DNA from: Adiantum capillus-veneris
Taxonomy: Eukaryota > Streptophyta > Polypodiopsida > Polypodiales > Pteridaceae
Assembly: GCA_014529385.2 (NCBI GenBank)
Contig: CM043956.1
Coordinates: 88,533,221 to 88,593,220 of the forward strand
Direction: 5' to 3'
Length of the DNA stretch: 60,000 nt
Shown here: piece by piece, positions 1 through 9,632 of the stretch
Numbering within the stretch: position 1 is the first letter of the stretch
Layout of the letters: every line of letters begins with the position of its first letter
Notes under the pieces: model-generated
Told to the model about the DNA's origin: nothing
Seen by the model: only the letters and a program-made list of their open reading frames with translations
The model's database searches: none
Translations under genes and position numbers: made by a program

Positions 1-65
1 TATCTTCCCAAGAGTGTGTGCCGGGTTGTTATAGAGGCGCTGTGTGTGTTTTCATCCCGCTCACA
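1..65 (+). repeat. 3' end of the 5' LTR
   Basis: Identical over 65 bases to 7565-7629, ending in the canonical CA of GCTCACA. The rest of this LTR lies left of the window. Confidence 0.93.
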
Positions 66-71
66 TTCTTT

Positions 72-89
72 TGGTGCCCCCACGGAGGA
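72..89 (+). other. Primer-binding site of the Tat element
   Basis: TGGTGCCCCCACGGAGG begins six bases after the LTR end, where a tRNA primer-binding site is expected, and starts with TGG, the complement of a tRNA CCA end. I cannot name the tRNA with confidence; it is not the common initiator-Met site (TGGTATCAGAGC). Confidence 0.6.
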
Positions 90-1115
90 TCTTCTTCGAG
101 TACCTTCTGCTTCGAGCTTCAAGCTTCGAGATTGGGGATTACAGGTTGCAGGTTGCAGATTACAGGTTACAGGTTACAGGTTACAGGTTACAGGAACAGG
201 TGGCTGGAGTACAGTGATATACTAGCAGTGATGTCACTTGCAGTTGTTGTGAGTATGCATCACTTGGCGCCTGTTTCAGCGCATTGTCTGCTGGATTGTA
301 CGTTACTTGTGGAAACTGCCATTGTACACCTTTGTGGAGCCATATATGGTTTTATTTGGCAGTCCCAGCCATTTCTGAGACTTGGTCTGGAAGATAGTCA
401 TTTCTGAGACTTGACTATACGCAATTTGCATTAGCTTTCGTGTGAGGGTCGATAGCGTGAGGTTTTTATGGAGCTGGGGGATTCTCAAATGTGGAGATCC
501 TTTCGGTGATACAGGTAGCTGGAGCACTCTTTTTGTGACCTCCCCATAGGCTATGTACTAGTGAGTCCTACTTGATGCTCGGGTTCTATTGTTGACAGCT
601 TATGCATACATAGACAATCTATATTTTGGGTTCCTACTGCTCTACTTCTGGGGAAACTCTGTCGAAATTTTCCCAAGTTATGATGGCTGGTTTTTTGGTA
701 TTTTGAGCCATTTATGCTGTTATGCTGCTGAAATTTTGGCAAAATCAGAGGTTGAGTCAGGTGTGCCTTCTTGGGAGCTTCATGGTTGGCTTTAATGGAT
801 GATCAAAATGGCCCTCAGTTCACTCCTTTTCATTTAACTCAAAGAATTCAGATTAATGTTCATGTGTCCAGGAAGATCTTTTTCCAGCAGCGCATAGTCT
901 TTATGTTTGGGCCAAGAAGATTGAGAGAGATCCTGGAATGTCCTTTGCCTGTTGTCATTCCGATGATTAACTATGAAAACTCATTTGATGTGCATGTGTT
1001 TGTCCTTATCTAAAGTTGAGATCCATTGAAGTTTCTGGGGATTGGGTAGTGAAAAGTTTTGGGTTCTTGCACGTGTGTTCGAAGGGGTTCTCAAAGCATC
1101 ATAATTTGGGTAGCC
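90..1115 (+). other. Untranslated leader of the Tat element
   Basis: About 1 kb between the primer-binding site and gag. It holds an 8-base tandem repeat of the GTTACAGG type at about 139-200 and otherwise no long open frame. It presumably carries packaging and dimerisation signals, but none can be recognised. Gag is taken to start at 1116 rather than at an upstream ATG at 1059. Confidence 0.6.
139..200. repeat. Short tandem repeat in the retroelement leader
   Basis: Repeats of GTTACAGG with variants GTTGCAGG and GATTACAGG, about seven units. Confidence 0.85.
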
Positions 1116-4100
1116 ATGGCTTTCTCTTATTCCGAGTTTCATGGAAGAAGTGATGAAGATGTGGAAGAATTTTTGGAAAAGATGGAGGTTGCCTGCATTA
1201 GCAACCAGATTCATGACCCTACGGAAATGTTACGCCTTCTCCAAATTTGTTTGAAGAATGATGCACGAGCTTGGTCCAAAGCATTTGAAGAGGAGTTGCG
1301 TATGGCTGATCCACCTATAAGATTGAGTTGGGACAATCTAAGGCATGGATTGGAAGTGGAGTTTGTGAAGATAGAAGACCCTGACAAAGTGTGGCAAGAA
1401 GTACAAGGTTTGGTGCAGAAGGAAGGTGAGCCAGTAGATGCATACATACGTAAGTTTTCATTGGCATGGGAGCGAATGTGCAAGGCTTTAGCACCACAGG
1501 TACCCCCGCCTGACATGATGAAGAAGGACAGGTTCTTAGCTGGTCTTTGGGAGAATATGCGTTGGAGAGTGGAGCTAAAGAAGCCTAGGACATATGAAGA
1601 TGCACTAGAGGTAGCAAGGAACAAAGAGTGGAAGCTGAGGAAAATGAGCCAGTTAGGGGTGGAGTCTTTGCCAATGAGGTCTGAATTTCAGCCTATAGAG
1701 TCTTTACAAGGGCGCATGTCAGGGGTTCATCATGAACCAGTGGTTCCTGTTACTACTCAGGTTATGCCAGCAGTGGTCACTACAGCAGTGCAAGATGATG
1801 GGCTAAGGCAAGACATGAGGCAAATGGTAGATTTGATGAAGAATCTCAGCCTAAACATCCTAGGTCAAGTGGGAAATAATCGAAGTCGAGGGCGGTTTGC
1901 AAATCAGCAAGGAGGTGAAGAAAGGCCTAGGAATGGTGTTGGACAAAGCAATGGTAGGTTTTGGAGGCACACGTCCACATGTTACAATTGTGGAGAGTTG
2001 GGTCACATCAGCCCGCAATGTGATAAGCCACCAAGGATGGGGGGAGACATGTATCCATTGCCAAGACAGGTGCTAACTAGGTCAAATGATTATGGCATCG
2101 AAATTAAGGGAGACGAAGGAACCAGTGGACTGACCCAGGAGGAAAAGGGAAAGACAAAAGTGCTAAGTGTAGTCACCTTGGAGAAGGCATCAAAGCTAGA
2201 GGATACATTAGTGATGCCTATTGGGAAGAGGACCACAGAGGAAAAGGAAGGAAGAAGTGCCCCAGGTCCTAGTAAGAAGAAAGGAAAGAGCCATGAAGGC
2301 GAGGATGTCAAGGCCAAGAGGAAAAGGAGAGCTCGTCGAAAGTTTCATGTTTCAGATTTTCCACTAGGGGATGGGCAATTAAGCTATGACTTGAAGGAGG
2401 ATCTGACGAGCAGGAAGGCAGATGTTACTTTTGGGCAGCTCATAGAAATGGTTCCTAAACTAAAGCAACATTGGAAGAGGATGGTTAACCCAATGGAGAA
2501 AGAGCCAGAGAGAGGTTCAGTAAAGGTGTTGGCAATGGATGAGCTACCAGACATTTGTCCAATAGTAGATGTGTGGCATAAAAGAAAAAATTTGGGACAA
2601 GGTTATGTGGATGGCGGAGCCCAAATATGCGTCATAACAAACTCATGCATTGAGAAGATGGGTCTCAGAGTGGCTGGGGTGTCAGGTTTTCGGATCAGAT
2701 TGGCAAACCATCAAAAAGTAAAATGCTTGGGTGTTGTAAAGAGCTTAGAAGTGGAGGCATATGATGCAAAGGCAGTGGTTGATTTTCATGTGATGCCAGT
2801 AGGGTTGGGAGCATATCCTATTATATTGGGCAGACCATGGTTACGTGCAGTGGGAGCTGTTCAAGATTGGCGACATGGTACGATTAGCCTCTATGGAAAT
2901 ACAGGTACCAAGAAGCTTTATAATATGGACACAAGGAAACGATTAGAGGAGCTTTATGAAGATGAGGATGAGTCTAGTGATGAAGACTCTTCCACGGTGA
3001 CAGATGAGGACAGTGATAGCACTACCAGCAGTGATGAGGATGCTGATGTTGCATTTCTTTTGATGGATAAAGAAATCCAGGAGTGTGGTTTAGTCGCATT
3101 TGCGAATGAGGTTGAAGATGAAAGTGAAGGGCCTTATGAAGTGATTGAAGGGCTGATGCAAACCAAGGTTGAGTTGTCAAAGAAGCAGGAATTAATGACC
3201 AAAATGATCAGTGGAGACCTCTCAGCTATGGAGAAGGATATATTTTTGCATATGCTGGCTAGTTTTCCTGATTTGTTCATTACTTCATATGAAGAGATCA
3301 GAGGGTTCAAGGGTGAAGAGATGCATATAGAGCTGAAAGAAGGTGCTAAGCCAGTGCGGCAAAGGCTAAGAAGGATGGGTCAAGAGCAAATGGAAGCCTT
3401 GCGGGTAGAGGTGGACAAGTTATTGAAGGCAGGGTTCATAGTCCCTGTGGAGACCACAGAATGGGTGAGTCCAGTAGTAGTCAGTCCAAAGAAGGATGGG
3501 AAGTGGAGGATTTGTGTAGATTTTAAACCCTTAAATGCAGCCACTAAGAAGAACCCATATCCTCTTCCATTCATCGATCAGATCTTGGATTCAGTGGCAG
3601 GTTATGAGAGGTACAGTGTGTGTGATGGTTTTTCAGGCTATTTTCAATTGAAGATTGCTCTTAAAGACCGCACAAAGACAACGTTTATTACGCCATGGGG
3701 CTGCTATTGCTACACAGTATTGCCATTTGGGTTGTCAAATGGACCTTCCTTCTATCAAGAGAGAGCGAATTGGGTGTTGGAACCATTCATTGGTAGTTGT
3801 GTTAAAGCTTTTATGGATGACTTCTGTGTTTATAGCAGTAGGGCTGAACACCATGAGAAGCTGCAGATGGTATTGGCTCGATATGATGAATGTGGAGGAC
3901 AACTAAATCCAAAGAAATGTCATCTAGCACAGCCAAGGGTGAAGTTATTGGGCCACATGGTGTCAGAAAATGGCATTGAGGCTGATCCAGATAAGGTGAA
4001 GTCTATTATTCTTCTTCCATCACCTATGAGTACGAAGCAATTGGCAACCTTTATACACAAAGTGAAGTGCATGGCACGGTTTATTCCATTGTCTTCGCAG

Positions 4101-6467
4101 CTTCTTTATCCATTACAGCAAGTGGCAAAGCATGATCCATTGCAATGGGATGACAACTGTGAAGAAGTGTTTCAAGAGGTGAAAGAGGTGTTAGGGGGGT
4201 TGTCCGCCATGCAGGCTCCTGATTGGGAGAAAGTTTTTTATGTAAATCCATCAGTAGGGGATGATGCCATTGGAGCCATGCTATTGCAAAAGGGGAAGGG
4301 CAGCCATTATATGAGGCCAGTGTATTGTGCAAGCCGAGTGAAGTTGGTAGCGGAGAGAAAGTTATCAGAAGTAGAGCTAGTGATGGCCAGTGTAATATTT
4401 GCTTGTCGACGATTTCGTCATTACTTGCTACCACGGCCTTTTGTTTTCTTGACGAGTTATGCCTTTTTGCCACAGTTAATTAATGGTATTAACATGTCAA
4501 ATGTGGTGAAGAAATGGGTAATTGAGCTGCAAGAGTTTGAGTTCTCTTTTCTAGTGGAAGATAGTACAAGGGCTACCCTAGCTGATTTGTTGACCTACAA
4601 GGAGAATCCCCTTATTGTTAAGGAAGAGGTGGTGAGAAAGGTAGTTGAAGAAGTGCCACAGATCAGCAATGCACATGTGTTGTTCTTTGATGGTTCATAC
4701 AGAAAGAGCCATGATGCAGCTTCAGGGGGTATAGCACTTTATGATCCAGAGGGGAAGCTAGTATGCATGAGAGGGTTCAAATTGGATGCTCATAGCAACA
4801 ATGAGGCTGAATATGCTACTTTGGAAGCTGGATTACACATTTGTTTGAAGCATGGGATTCGAAGGTTGAGCATAAAAGGTGATGCCTTGTTAGTGGTGAA
4901 GCAAGTGCTGGGTGTGTGGAAGAGCAAGAACACCTCATTGAAGGAAATGTGCTTTAGAATTAAAGGCCTGTTAAAAAATTTTGAAGCATGGAGCATCAGA
5001 CACATTGAACGTGCTCTAAATGGAGAGGCACATGAAGCAGCTCAAGGCATGATTGGGGAGCTATTCGTGTTGAGGACCAATTTACCTCTTTATCATGGCC
5101 GGGAAAGTTTGGCTCAAGAAGAGGAGTTTTTGCTAACAGGAATCATTCCAAAGAAGATTCAGAAGTCTAAGAAGTATGGCTTTGTGCGTAGAGCATACAG
5201 GTACAAATTGATTGGTGATGTCTTATACATGAAAGGGGCTGATCTCGTGTTGAGACGTGTACCTTGGCGGGAGGAGCTTTACAGAGTGTTGGAGGAGAAT
5301 CATGAAGGCGCATGTGGTGGCCATTTTGCTCTAAAGATCACCTTGCATAAGATTTTGCAAGAGGGGTATGTATGGCCTAGTTTGCACAAGGATATTCACC
5401 ATTGGTGTAGGTCTTGCAATAGGTGTCAAGCATTTGGGAAGAGAGTGTTGAAGCCAGAGCTACGAAAAACCATTATGGCGTTTGATGTGTTTGAAAAGTG
5501 GGGGATTGATGCAATCGGCCCGTTACCTATCACAAGCAGGGGCAAAAGCTATATTTTGACGGCAGTGGACTATCTTTCTAGATGGGCAGAGGCTATAGCA
5601 GTAAAACAGATCACTGCAAAGGATGTGGCAAAATTTGTGTATGATGAAATATGTTGCAAGTTTGGGGTGCCACTAGAGCTACTTTCAGATAAGGGGCCTG
5701 GCTTTAGAGCTAAACTGCTAGATTTTTTATGTGCAAAAATGAAGATTAGGCACCAGCATACCACTCCTTATTATCCACAGTGTAATGGCTTAAATGAAAG
5801 ATTCAATGGTGAGTTGGTACAGATTCTTTCGAAAGTGACAGAGCACCAAGGAAAGAATTGGGATTTGGAATTGCCTAGTGCATTATGGGCTTACCGTACT
5901 TCGGTGAAGACAGGTACAGGGTTTACTCCATTTCATTTGGTGTATGGAAAGGATGCACTATTGCCTGTGGAGGTAGAGTTGCCTGCGGTCAAGATGTTAG
6001 AGAAGTTGCTTGGGTCGCCTAGTGATGCATTCAAAGAGAGGCTCTTGCAGTTACAAGAGGTCCAGTTGGATAGGATGAGCGCATTGGAGCATTATGGGCA
6101 GATGCAGGATAAGGCTTTGGCAAAGATAAATGAAAAGGTTAAAAGTAAGGGTATCAAGAAACATGACTTGGTTTTGCCTTACAACAGTAAACTGGACAAC
6201 ACCTTCCAAAAGAAGTTTCAAATTAAGTGGGAAGGCCCTTTCAAGGTAGTGGAGTGTTTTCCAAATGGCACATATCAGCTGGCTAACCTAGATGGTGTTC
6301 TACATAAGTCAAGGGTAAATGGGTTGTGTTTTAAATTGTATCATGCTAGATTGATGATGGTGGAGCAAGATGAGCTGTCTGTGGATCAAGCAGTGTTGGT
6401 GAGGGATGAGGAGACCTGTGATGGGGCGAGTCTCATATCTCTCTTTGCTACTGCTGATCATGAATGA
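1116..6467 (+). CDS. Gag-Pol polyprotein, Tat-lineage Ty3 retrotransposon
   Basis: A single 1783-codon frame making the element's capsid and enzymes. The start is ATG 1116 (context gccATGG, protein MAFSYSEF); an in-frame ATG at 1059 is less likely. Order: capsid region; zinc knuckle CX2CX4HX4C at residues 289-302; protease with DGGA at about 499; an acidic Asp/Glu/Ser linker at nucleotides about 2960-3050; reverse transcriptase with FMDD (Asp 901-902); a Ty3 RNase H whose catalytic positions look lost (YVNPS and TSY where DAS and TDH are usual); a second RNase H with D1192, E1230, D1256; integrase zinc finger H1396, H1403, C1434, C1437; and integrase core D1465, D1525, E1561 (D,D35E). Gag and Pol share one frame with no shift. 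No internal stops, so it may be functional. Confidence 0.93.
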   Translation: MAFSYSEFHGRSDEDVEEFLEKMEVACISNQIHDPTEMLRLLQICLKNDARAWSKAFEEELRMADPPIRLSWDNLRHGLEVEFVKIEDPDKVWQEVQGLVQKEGEPVDAYIRKFSLAWERMCKALAPQVPPPDMMKKDRFLAGLWENMRWRVELKKPRTYEDALEVARNKEWKLRKMSQLGVESLPMRSEFQPIESLQGRMSGVHHEPVVPVTTQVMPAVVTTAVQDDGLRQDMRQMVDLMKNLSLNILGQVGNNRSRGRFANQQGGEERPRNGVGQSNGRFWRHTSTCYNCGELGHISPQCDKPPRMGGDMYPLPRQVLTRSNDYGIEIKGDEGTSGLTQEEKGKTKVLSVVTLEKASKLEDTLVMPIGKRTTEEKEGRSAPGPSKKKGKSHEGEDVKAKRKRRARRKFHVSDFPLGDGQLSYDLKEDLTSRKADVTFGQLIEMVPKLKQHWKRMVNPMEKEPERGSVKVLAMDELPDICPIVDVWHKRKNLGQGYVDGGAQICVITNSCIEKMGLRVAGVSGFRIRLANHQKVKCLGVVKSLEVEAYDAKAVVDFHVMPVGLGAYPIILGRPWLRAVGAVQDWRHGTISLYGNTGTKKLYNMDTRKRLEELYEDEDESSDEDSSTVTDEDSDSTTSSDEDADVAFLLMDKEIQECGLVAFANEVEDESEGPYEVIEGLMQTKVELSKKQELMTKMISGDLSAMEKDIFLHMLASFPDLFITSYEEIRGFKGEEMHIELKEGAKPVRQRLRRMGQEQMEALRVEVDKLLKAGFIVPVETTEWVSPVVVSPKKDGKWRICVDFKPLNAATKKNPYPLPFIDQILDSVAGYERYSVCDGFSGYFQLKIALKDRTKTTFITPWGCYCYTVLPFGLSNGPSFYQERANWVLEPFIGSCVKAFMDDFCVYSSRAEHHEKLQMVLARYDECGGQLNPKKCHLAQPRVKLLGHMVSENGIEADPDKVKSIILLPSPMSTKQLATFIHKVKCMARFIPLSSQLLYPLQQVAKHDPLQWDDNCEEVFQEVKEVLGGLSAMQAPDWEKVFYVNPSVGDDAIGAMLLQKGKGSHYMRPVYCASRVKLVAERKLSEVELVMASVIFACRRFRHYLLPRPFVFLTSYAFLPQLINGINMSNVVKKWVIELQEFEFSFLVEDSTRATLADLLTYKENPLIVKEEVVRKVVEEVPQISNAHVLFFDGSYRKSHDAASGGIALYDPEGKLVCMRGFKLDAHSNNEAEYATLEAGLHICLKHGIRRLSIKGDALLVVKQVLGVWKSKNTSLKEMCFRIKGLLKNFEAWSIRHIERALNGEAHEAAQGMIGELFVLRTNLPLYHGRESLAQEEEFLLTGIIPKKIQKSKKYGFVRRAYRYKLIGDVLYMKGADLVLRRVPWREELYRVLEENHEGACGGHFALKITLHKILQEGYVWPSLHKDIHHWCRSCNRCQAFGKRVLKPELRKTIMAFDVFEKWGIDAIGPLPITSRGKSYILTAVDYLSRWAEAIAVKQITAKDVAKFVYDEICCKFGVPLELLSDKGPGFRAKLLDFLCAKMKIRHQHTTPYYPQCNGLNERFNGELVQILSKVTEHQGKNWDLELPSALWAYRTSVKTGTGFTPFHLVYGKDALLPVEVELPAVKMLEKLLGSPSDAFKERLLQLQEVQLDRMSALEHYGQMQDKALAKINEKVKSKGIKKHDLVLPYNSKLDNTFQKKFQIKWEGPFKVVECFPNGTYQLANLDGVLHKSRVNGLCFKLYHARLMMVEQDELSVDQAVLVRDEETCDGASLISLFATADHE

Positions 6468-6476
6468 TCTAGCAGG

Positions 6477-6495
6477 CTAGGGGATGGGCAAATTA
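6477..6495 (+). other. Polypurine tract region
   Basis: A purine-rich stretch (CTAGGGGATGGGCAAA) directly before the 3' LTR and conserved in the second copy near 50325-50342. It is the expected plus-strand primer. Confidence 0.7.
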
Positions 6496-7629
6496 TGTCA
6501 GGAGTTTTTTGGAGCAAGGGATTGCGCATATGTACATATACATGCATGGTGCATCAAATAAAGGATTGCCCATTTTCCAGAGCCAGGTGGTTACGTGGGG
6601 CCCACATGTGTACAGGTAGGACAGCATGTACATAGTGCAGCGATTTTCTCTATTATCAGTATTAGTGTGTTTTTTCTACAATAACGAGGAGTTGGTAGCG
6701 CGTAAAAATTCTCGAGGAAGCTATCCGCGGGCCGACGACATGAGGTAAGCAGGTGCGTCACATGGCATCTAGTGGCGTCAGGAGGGCGAACGAGGTCAAT
6801 ATTTGCACGCGGATGAGGACGGACACAACGTGGGTGTTTTCTCGTGAGAATGATGCAGAAAGGTCATCATTAGGACCACTTCTTGGGGCCACTTCACGTG
6901 GTGACGGGACGCATTATTGGAAAAAAGTTGAGTGCCAGGTGTGCGGATGATGCAAAAAGGTGATAACTATGCATTGCGAGGTCAGTTTTTGGCATGTTCG
7001 GGGTCCGTTTGAGGTCATCTAAAAGGCCAAGGGTGCCCAACTAATAAATCTAAGTGTGGGAACTGAAAAAAGAGAGAGAAGACCAGAAAAAACGTGGAGA
7101 AGAGAGGAGGAACAGCCGCAGGTGTGTTTTTGCTCATTTTGGAGCCTGTTTTGGCCGTAAACTGCTCATCCGAGGTCGGATTTGAGCACTTTGACATTGT
7201 AGACTGGGGTTTTGGGCCGTTCCGGACGCGATGGCGCTATCCATTTTGCCAAATTACTCACTCTTTTCCTGCTGTTTTTCTGTGTAAGTTTCTCCTATGA
7301 GCGAAGTTTCTACTCCAGTTTGTGATTGTATCTGGTATCTTTTACCCATATAGTGTGAGCTGTTTGCCCCATTGGTGTTGGCCCAAGCTCATTTGTATCT
7401 AAACATCAGAAATTATCCTCTTTTGAGCTGAGTTTTTGGGTGTGTGTGTGTGTCTGTGTGGAGTGGGCAAGTGGATAGTCTCTCTCCTCTCACTCCAGAG
7501 GTGTGTTCCCTGTCTCGGCCAGGTGTGTTGTGCAAGCCGAGTGGTGCCCCCTAGTGTGTGTGTGTATCTTCCCAAGAGTGTGTGCCGGGTTGTTATAGAG
7601 GCGCTGTGTGTGTTTTCATCCCGCTCACA
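6496..7629 (+). repeat. 3' LTR of the Tat element (1134 bp)
   Basis: Starts TGTCAGGAG after the polypurine tract and ends GCTCACA. An inverted copy of exactly the same length is at 50604-51737, which fixes both borders independently. It should carry promoter and polyadenylation signals; none is individually assigned. Confidence 0.92.
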
Positions 7630-7691
7630 GCGTCATTGTCTACTCTATTCATTCAATATTAAGTTTAAATATTCGTGTGTTTAATGCAGGT

Positions 7692-9000
7692 ATGGATGAT
7701 GAGGAGTTTCTTTCTTCTTTGTCATCGCAGCAGAGACAGTGGTACGTGGAGCATCATCACTCTGGCGCATCATCGCGCGTTCCTACTCCATCCGCATCTC
7801 CCTCTCTTTCGGAGCATTCGGCGCGCTCCGAAGCTTCGGCGTCGACGAGACGAGCTTCACACTTGTCTAGACACCGGCGCTCTAGTGGTGGCGGTGGCAG
7901 TTGTTGTGGGGATTCCGCCACCGATGCCTCCACACCTCCTCGTGTTCGACGAGGCTCTTTACCCTCCCCTTCTTTGCCAACCCCACACCAGCCATAGCAT
8001 CGCCATCTAGGCCAGGTTTTGCACGGCTGACTGTTCCTAGAAGCTACACACCTCTACCTACTCCGCCAGGAGCCACCCCACTCAACACTCCTCGCTTCGG
8101 GGCCCAGACGCCGGTGGAGACACCTGACGTCCGTACCCCCATCGACACGCCGCTAGAGACCCCTGCCGGGACACCCAGGTTCACGCGTCACTGGCCAGAG
8201 GGCTTGTCTTACTCCATCGACTTCAGCGGCAGCATCATCATGGATGATGATGGCAAGAAGGTGATCTCGCGCATGCGTGGTCTTTGCTCTCAGCTGTTTA
8301 GACACTACATACTAAACAAATGGAGTGAAGTACCAAGTGATTTAAAAAATAGAGTCATCAGCATACTTCATGATGAGTTTCCCGTTCCAACACGGGATGA
8401 GCGCTTCAATGAAGACCTAATGAAGATTCGAATGCGCGAATACTGCAAACACAAGCGTTTCGAAGTGCAAAAAGCAATCAAGAATGGGTGGAACAGGCCA
8501 GATTGGCTGGCCAAAGAAGATTGGAAGAATGCGAAGAAAGCAGCGCGCGAGAATCCCGACAAGTGGAAGCAACAAAAGAATGCAGCCAGAGCGCGAGTAG
8601 AGGCAGGGAGCTCGCACCACTTGGGGAGCGGTGGATGGGCATCATTTGAGGCCGATTTTGTAAGTGTTTTCACATTGCTCTTTATGTTCGATAGTTTAGG
8701 GTTTATGAGTTTTTTAATTCTAACATAATGAAATCTTTGTATGTTTTGACAGTGGTCGATGACAGGACGTGATCCCACACCGTACGAGCGCGAGTACGTA
8801 GGCAGGAAGGGCTTAAACGCCTTGATGGACATTCTCAGTTCTCGCGGCGGCATGGTTAGTATTAGGGTTTACTCTTTTTTATTTTTTGTATTGTTTTATA
8901 AATGTTGTTATATGTTTATACTTACTGAAAGCTGTCTTATTGTCTTTTTTTGCAGAATCCGACAGATACGCCGCTTGGACGCGATGAGACGTCTAACTAG
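7692..9000 (+). pseudogene. CACTA-encoded Transposase_24-like protein, three exons, one frameshift
   Basis: Likely exons 7692-8659, 8753-8854 and 8956-9000, with borders g|gtaagt, acag|tgg, atg|gttagt and tgcag|aat. All three join in phase and end at TAG 8998-9000. The N-terminal part is Ser/His/Arg rich, followed by Pro/Thr repeats (TPLPTPP, TPVETP, TPIDTPLETP). The C-terminal part is basic, with SSHHLGSGGWASF and GRDPTPYEREYVGRKG, the pattern of the plant Ptta/En/Spm family (Pfam Transposase_24). The N-terminal frame stops at 7997 while the rest continues in another frame, so there is a one-base indel or missed intron near 7980. ATG 7692 follows a splice-acceptor-like TTAATGCAGGT, so an upstream exon may be missing. 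A DNA-binding role in transposition is inferred. Confidence 0.65.
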
Positions 9001-9128
9001 ACGACGTCAGTTTAGCCGTAGCTAGATAGCATTAGTTTAGGGTTTCTCATAGCTTATGTATCATGAGACGGATTTTATACGTCTTTTTGAACCATGTATA
9101 TTATTACATTTGTCACCGCAGTTCCTTT

Positions 9129-9230
9129 TGCCAATCAATTCTTTATGCCTATGATGTTGTACAATTGTCATTATTACATTTGCCAATCAATTCATTTTGC
9201 CTATGATGTGTACAATTGTCAATTTTGCAA
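9129..9230. repeat. Tandem duplication, about 52-bp unit
   Basis: TGCCAATCAATTC...CCTATGATG...TACAATTGTCA occurs twice head to tail (9129-9180 and 9181-9230) in the untranslated region of the CACTA element. Confidence 0.8.
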
Positions 9231-9318
9231 ACAATGCGTCTTGTGGGTGACTATTTTGGGTCTATTATCTACCCTTGCACTTTTTTAAAAAAGTGAATCA
9301 AGTACAATATGGTTGATG

Positions 9319-9347
9319 GGTGGCAGGGCATTCAATGCCCTGCCACC
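9319..9347. other. Perfect hairpin in the CACTA 3' region
   Basis: A 14-bp perfect stem (GGTGGCAGGGCATT and its complement) around a single central base. It follows a TTTTTTAAAAAA stretch at about 9280-9292. It may be an RNA 3'-end structure or a protein site; function unknown. Confidence 0.8.
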
Positions 9348-9360
9348 AAAAGAAAATTCT

Positions 9361-9612
9361 CTCGGGCGTCGCTATAACCGTCGCTATTTATGGCTCTGTA
9401 GCATCGCTATGAGCGTCGCTATAGTCTTCTGTGTAAACGTCGCTATAACCGTCGCTATGAGCGTCGCTATGAGCGTCTCTATATAGAGAAGCGTATAGCG
9501 ACGCATATAGCGACGCTCCCGTAGCGACGGTTTTAGCGACGCCGGGGGTTATAAAAACCCAGTGTATTTCCGTCGCTAACAGCGTCACAAGAGCACACAA
9601 CCTCTTGTAGTG
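9361..9612 (+). repeat. CACTA subterminal repeats and terminal repeat
   Basis: At least seven copies of GTCGCTAT or close variants in direct orientation (about 9367-9475), then at least four copies of the inverse AGCGACG (about 9490-9545), then the terminal TCTTGTAGTG. In En/Spm-type elements such subterminal motif clusters are bound by the element's own protein; here the binding role is inferred. Confidence 0.8.
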
Positions 9613-9632
9613 TAAATCGGAACGATATGTAA

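Larger units (their letters stand above)
1..7629 (+). mobile_element. Ty3/gypsy element, Tat lineage, 5' LTR truncated by window edge
   Basis: An almost complete LTR retrotransposon. The first 65 bases match the last 65 bases of the 3' LTR (7565-7629) without a difference, so they are the tail of the 5' LTR. Then come a primer-binding site, a leader of about 1 kb, one long gag-pol frame, a polypurine tract and a 1134-bp LTR that begins TGTCAGGAG and ends GCTCACA. The second RNase H just before the integrase places it in the dual-RNase-H Tat group of plant Ty3 elements. LTR tail identity and an open frame of 1783 codons suggest a recent, possibly still competent insertion. The right flank starts GCGTC inside a CACTA element; the matching left target duplication lies outside the window. 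Confidence 0.93.
7630..9612 (+). mobile_element. 3' part of a CACTA (En/Spm) transposon
   Basis: The right end is TCTTGTAGTG at 9603-9612, the reverse complement of the plant CACTA terminus CACTACAAGA. It is preceded by clustered subterminal repeats and by a spliced gene with a plant Transposase_24-like segment. The left part is missing: the sequence left of 7630 is the Tat 3' LTR, which most simply means that the Ty3 element inserted into the CACTA element and the other half lies outside the window. Confidence 0.8.

Noticed and set aside
9319-9347. Hairpin as a Rho-independent terminator
   Set aside because: The genome is eukaryotic and the T-rich stretch is before the hairpin, not after it.
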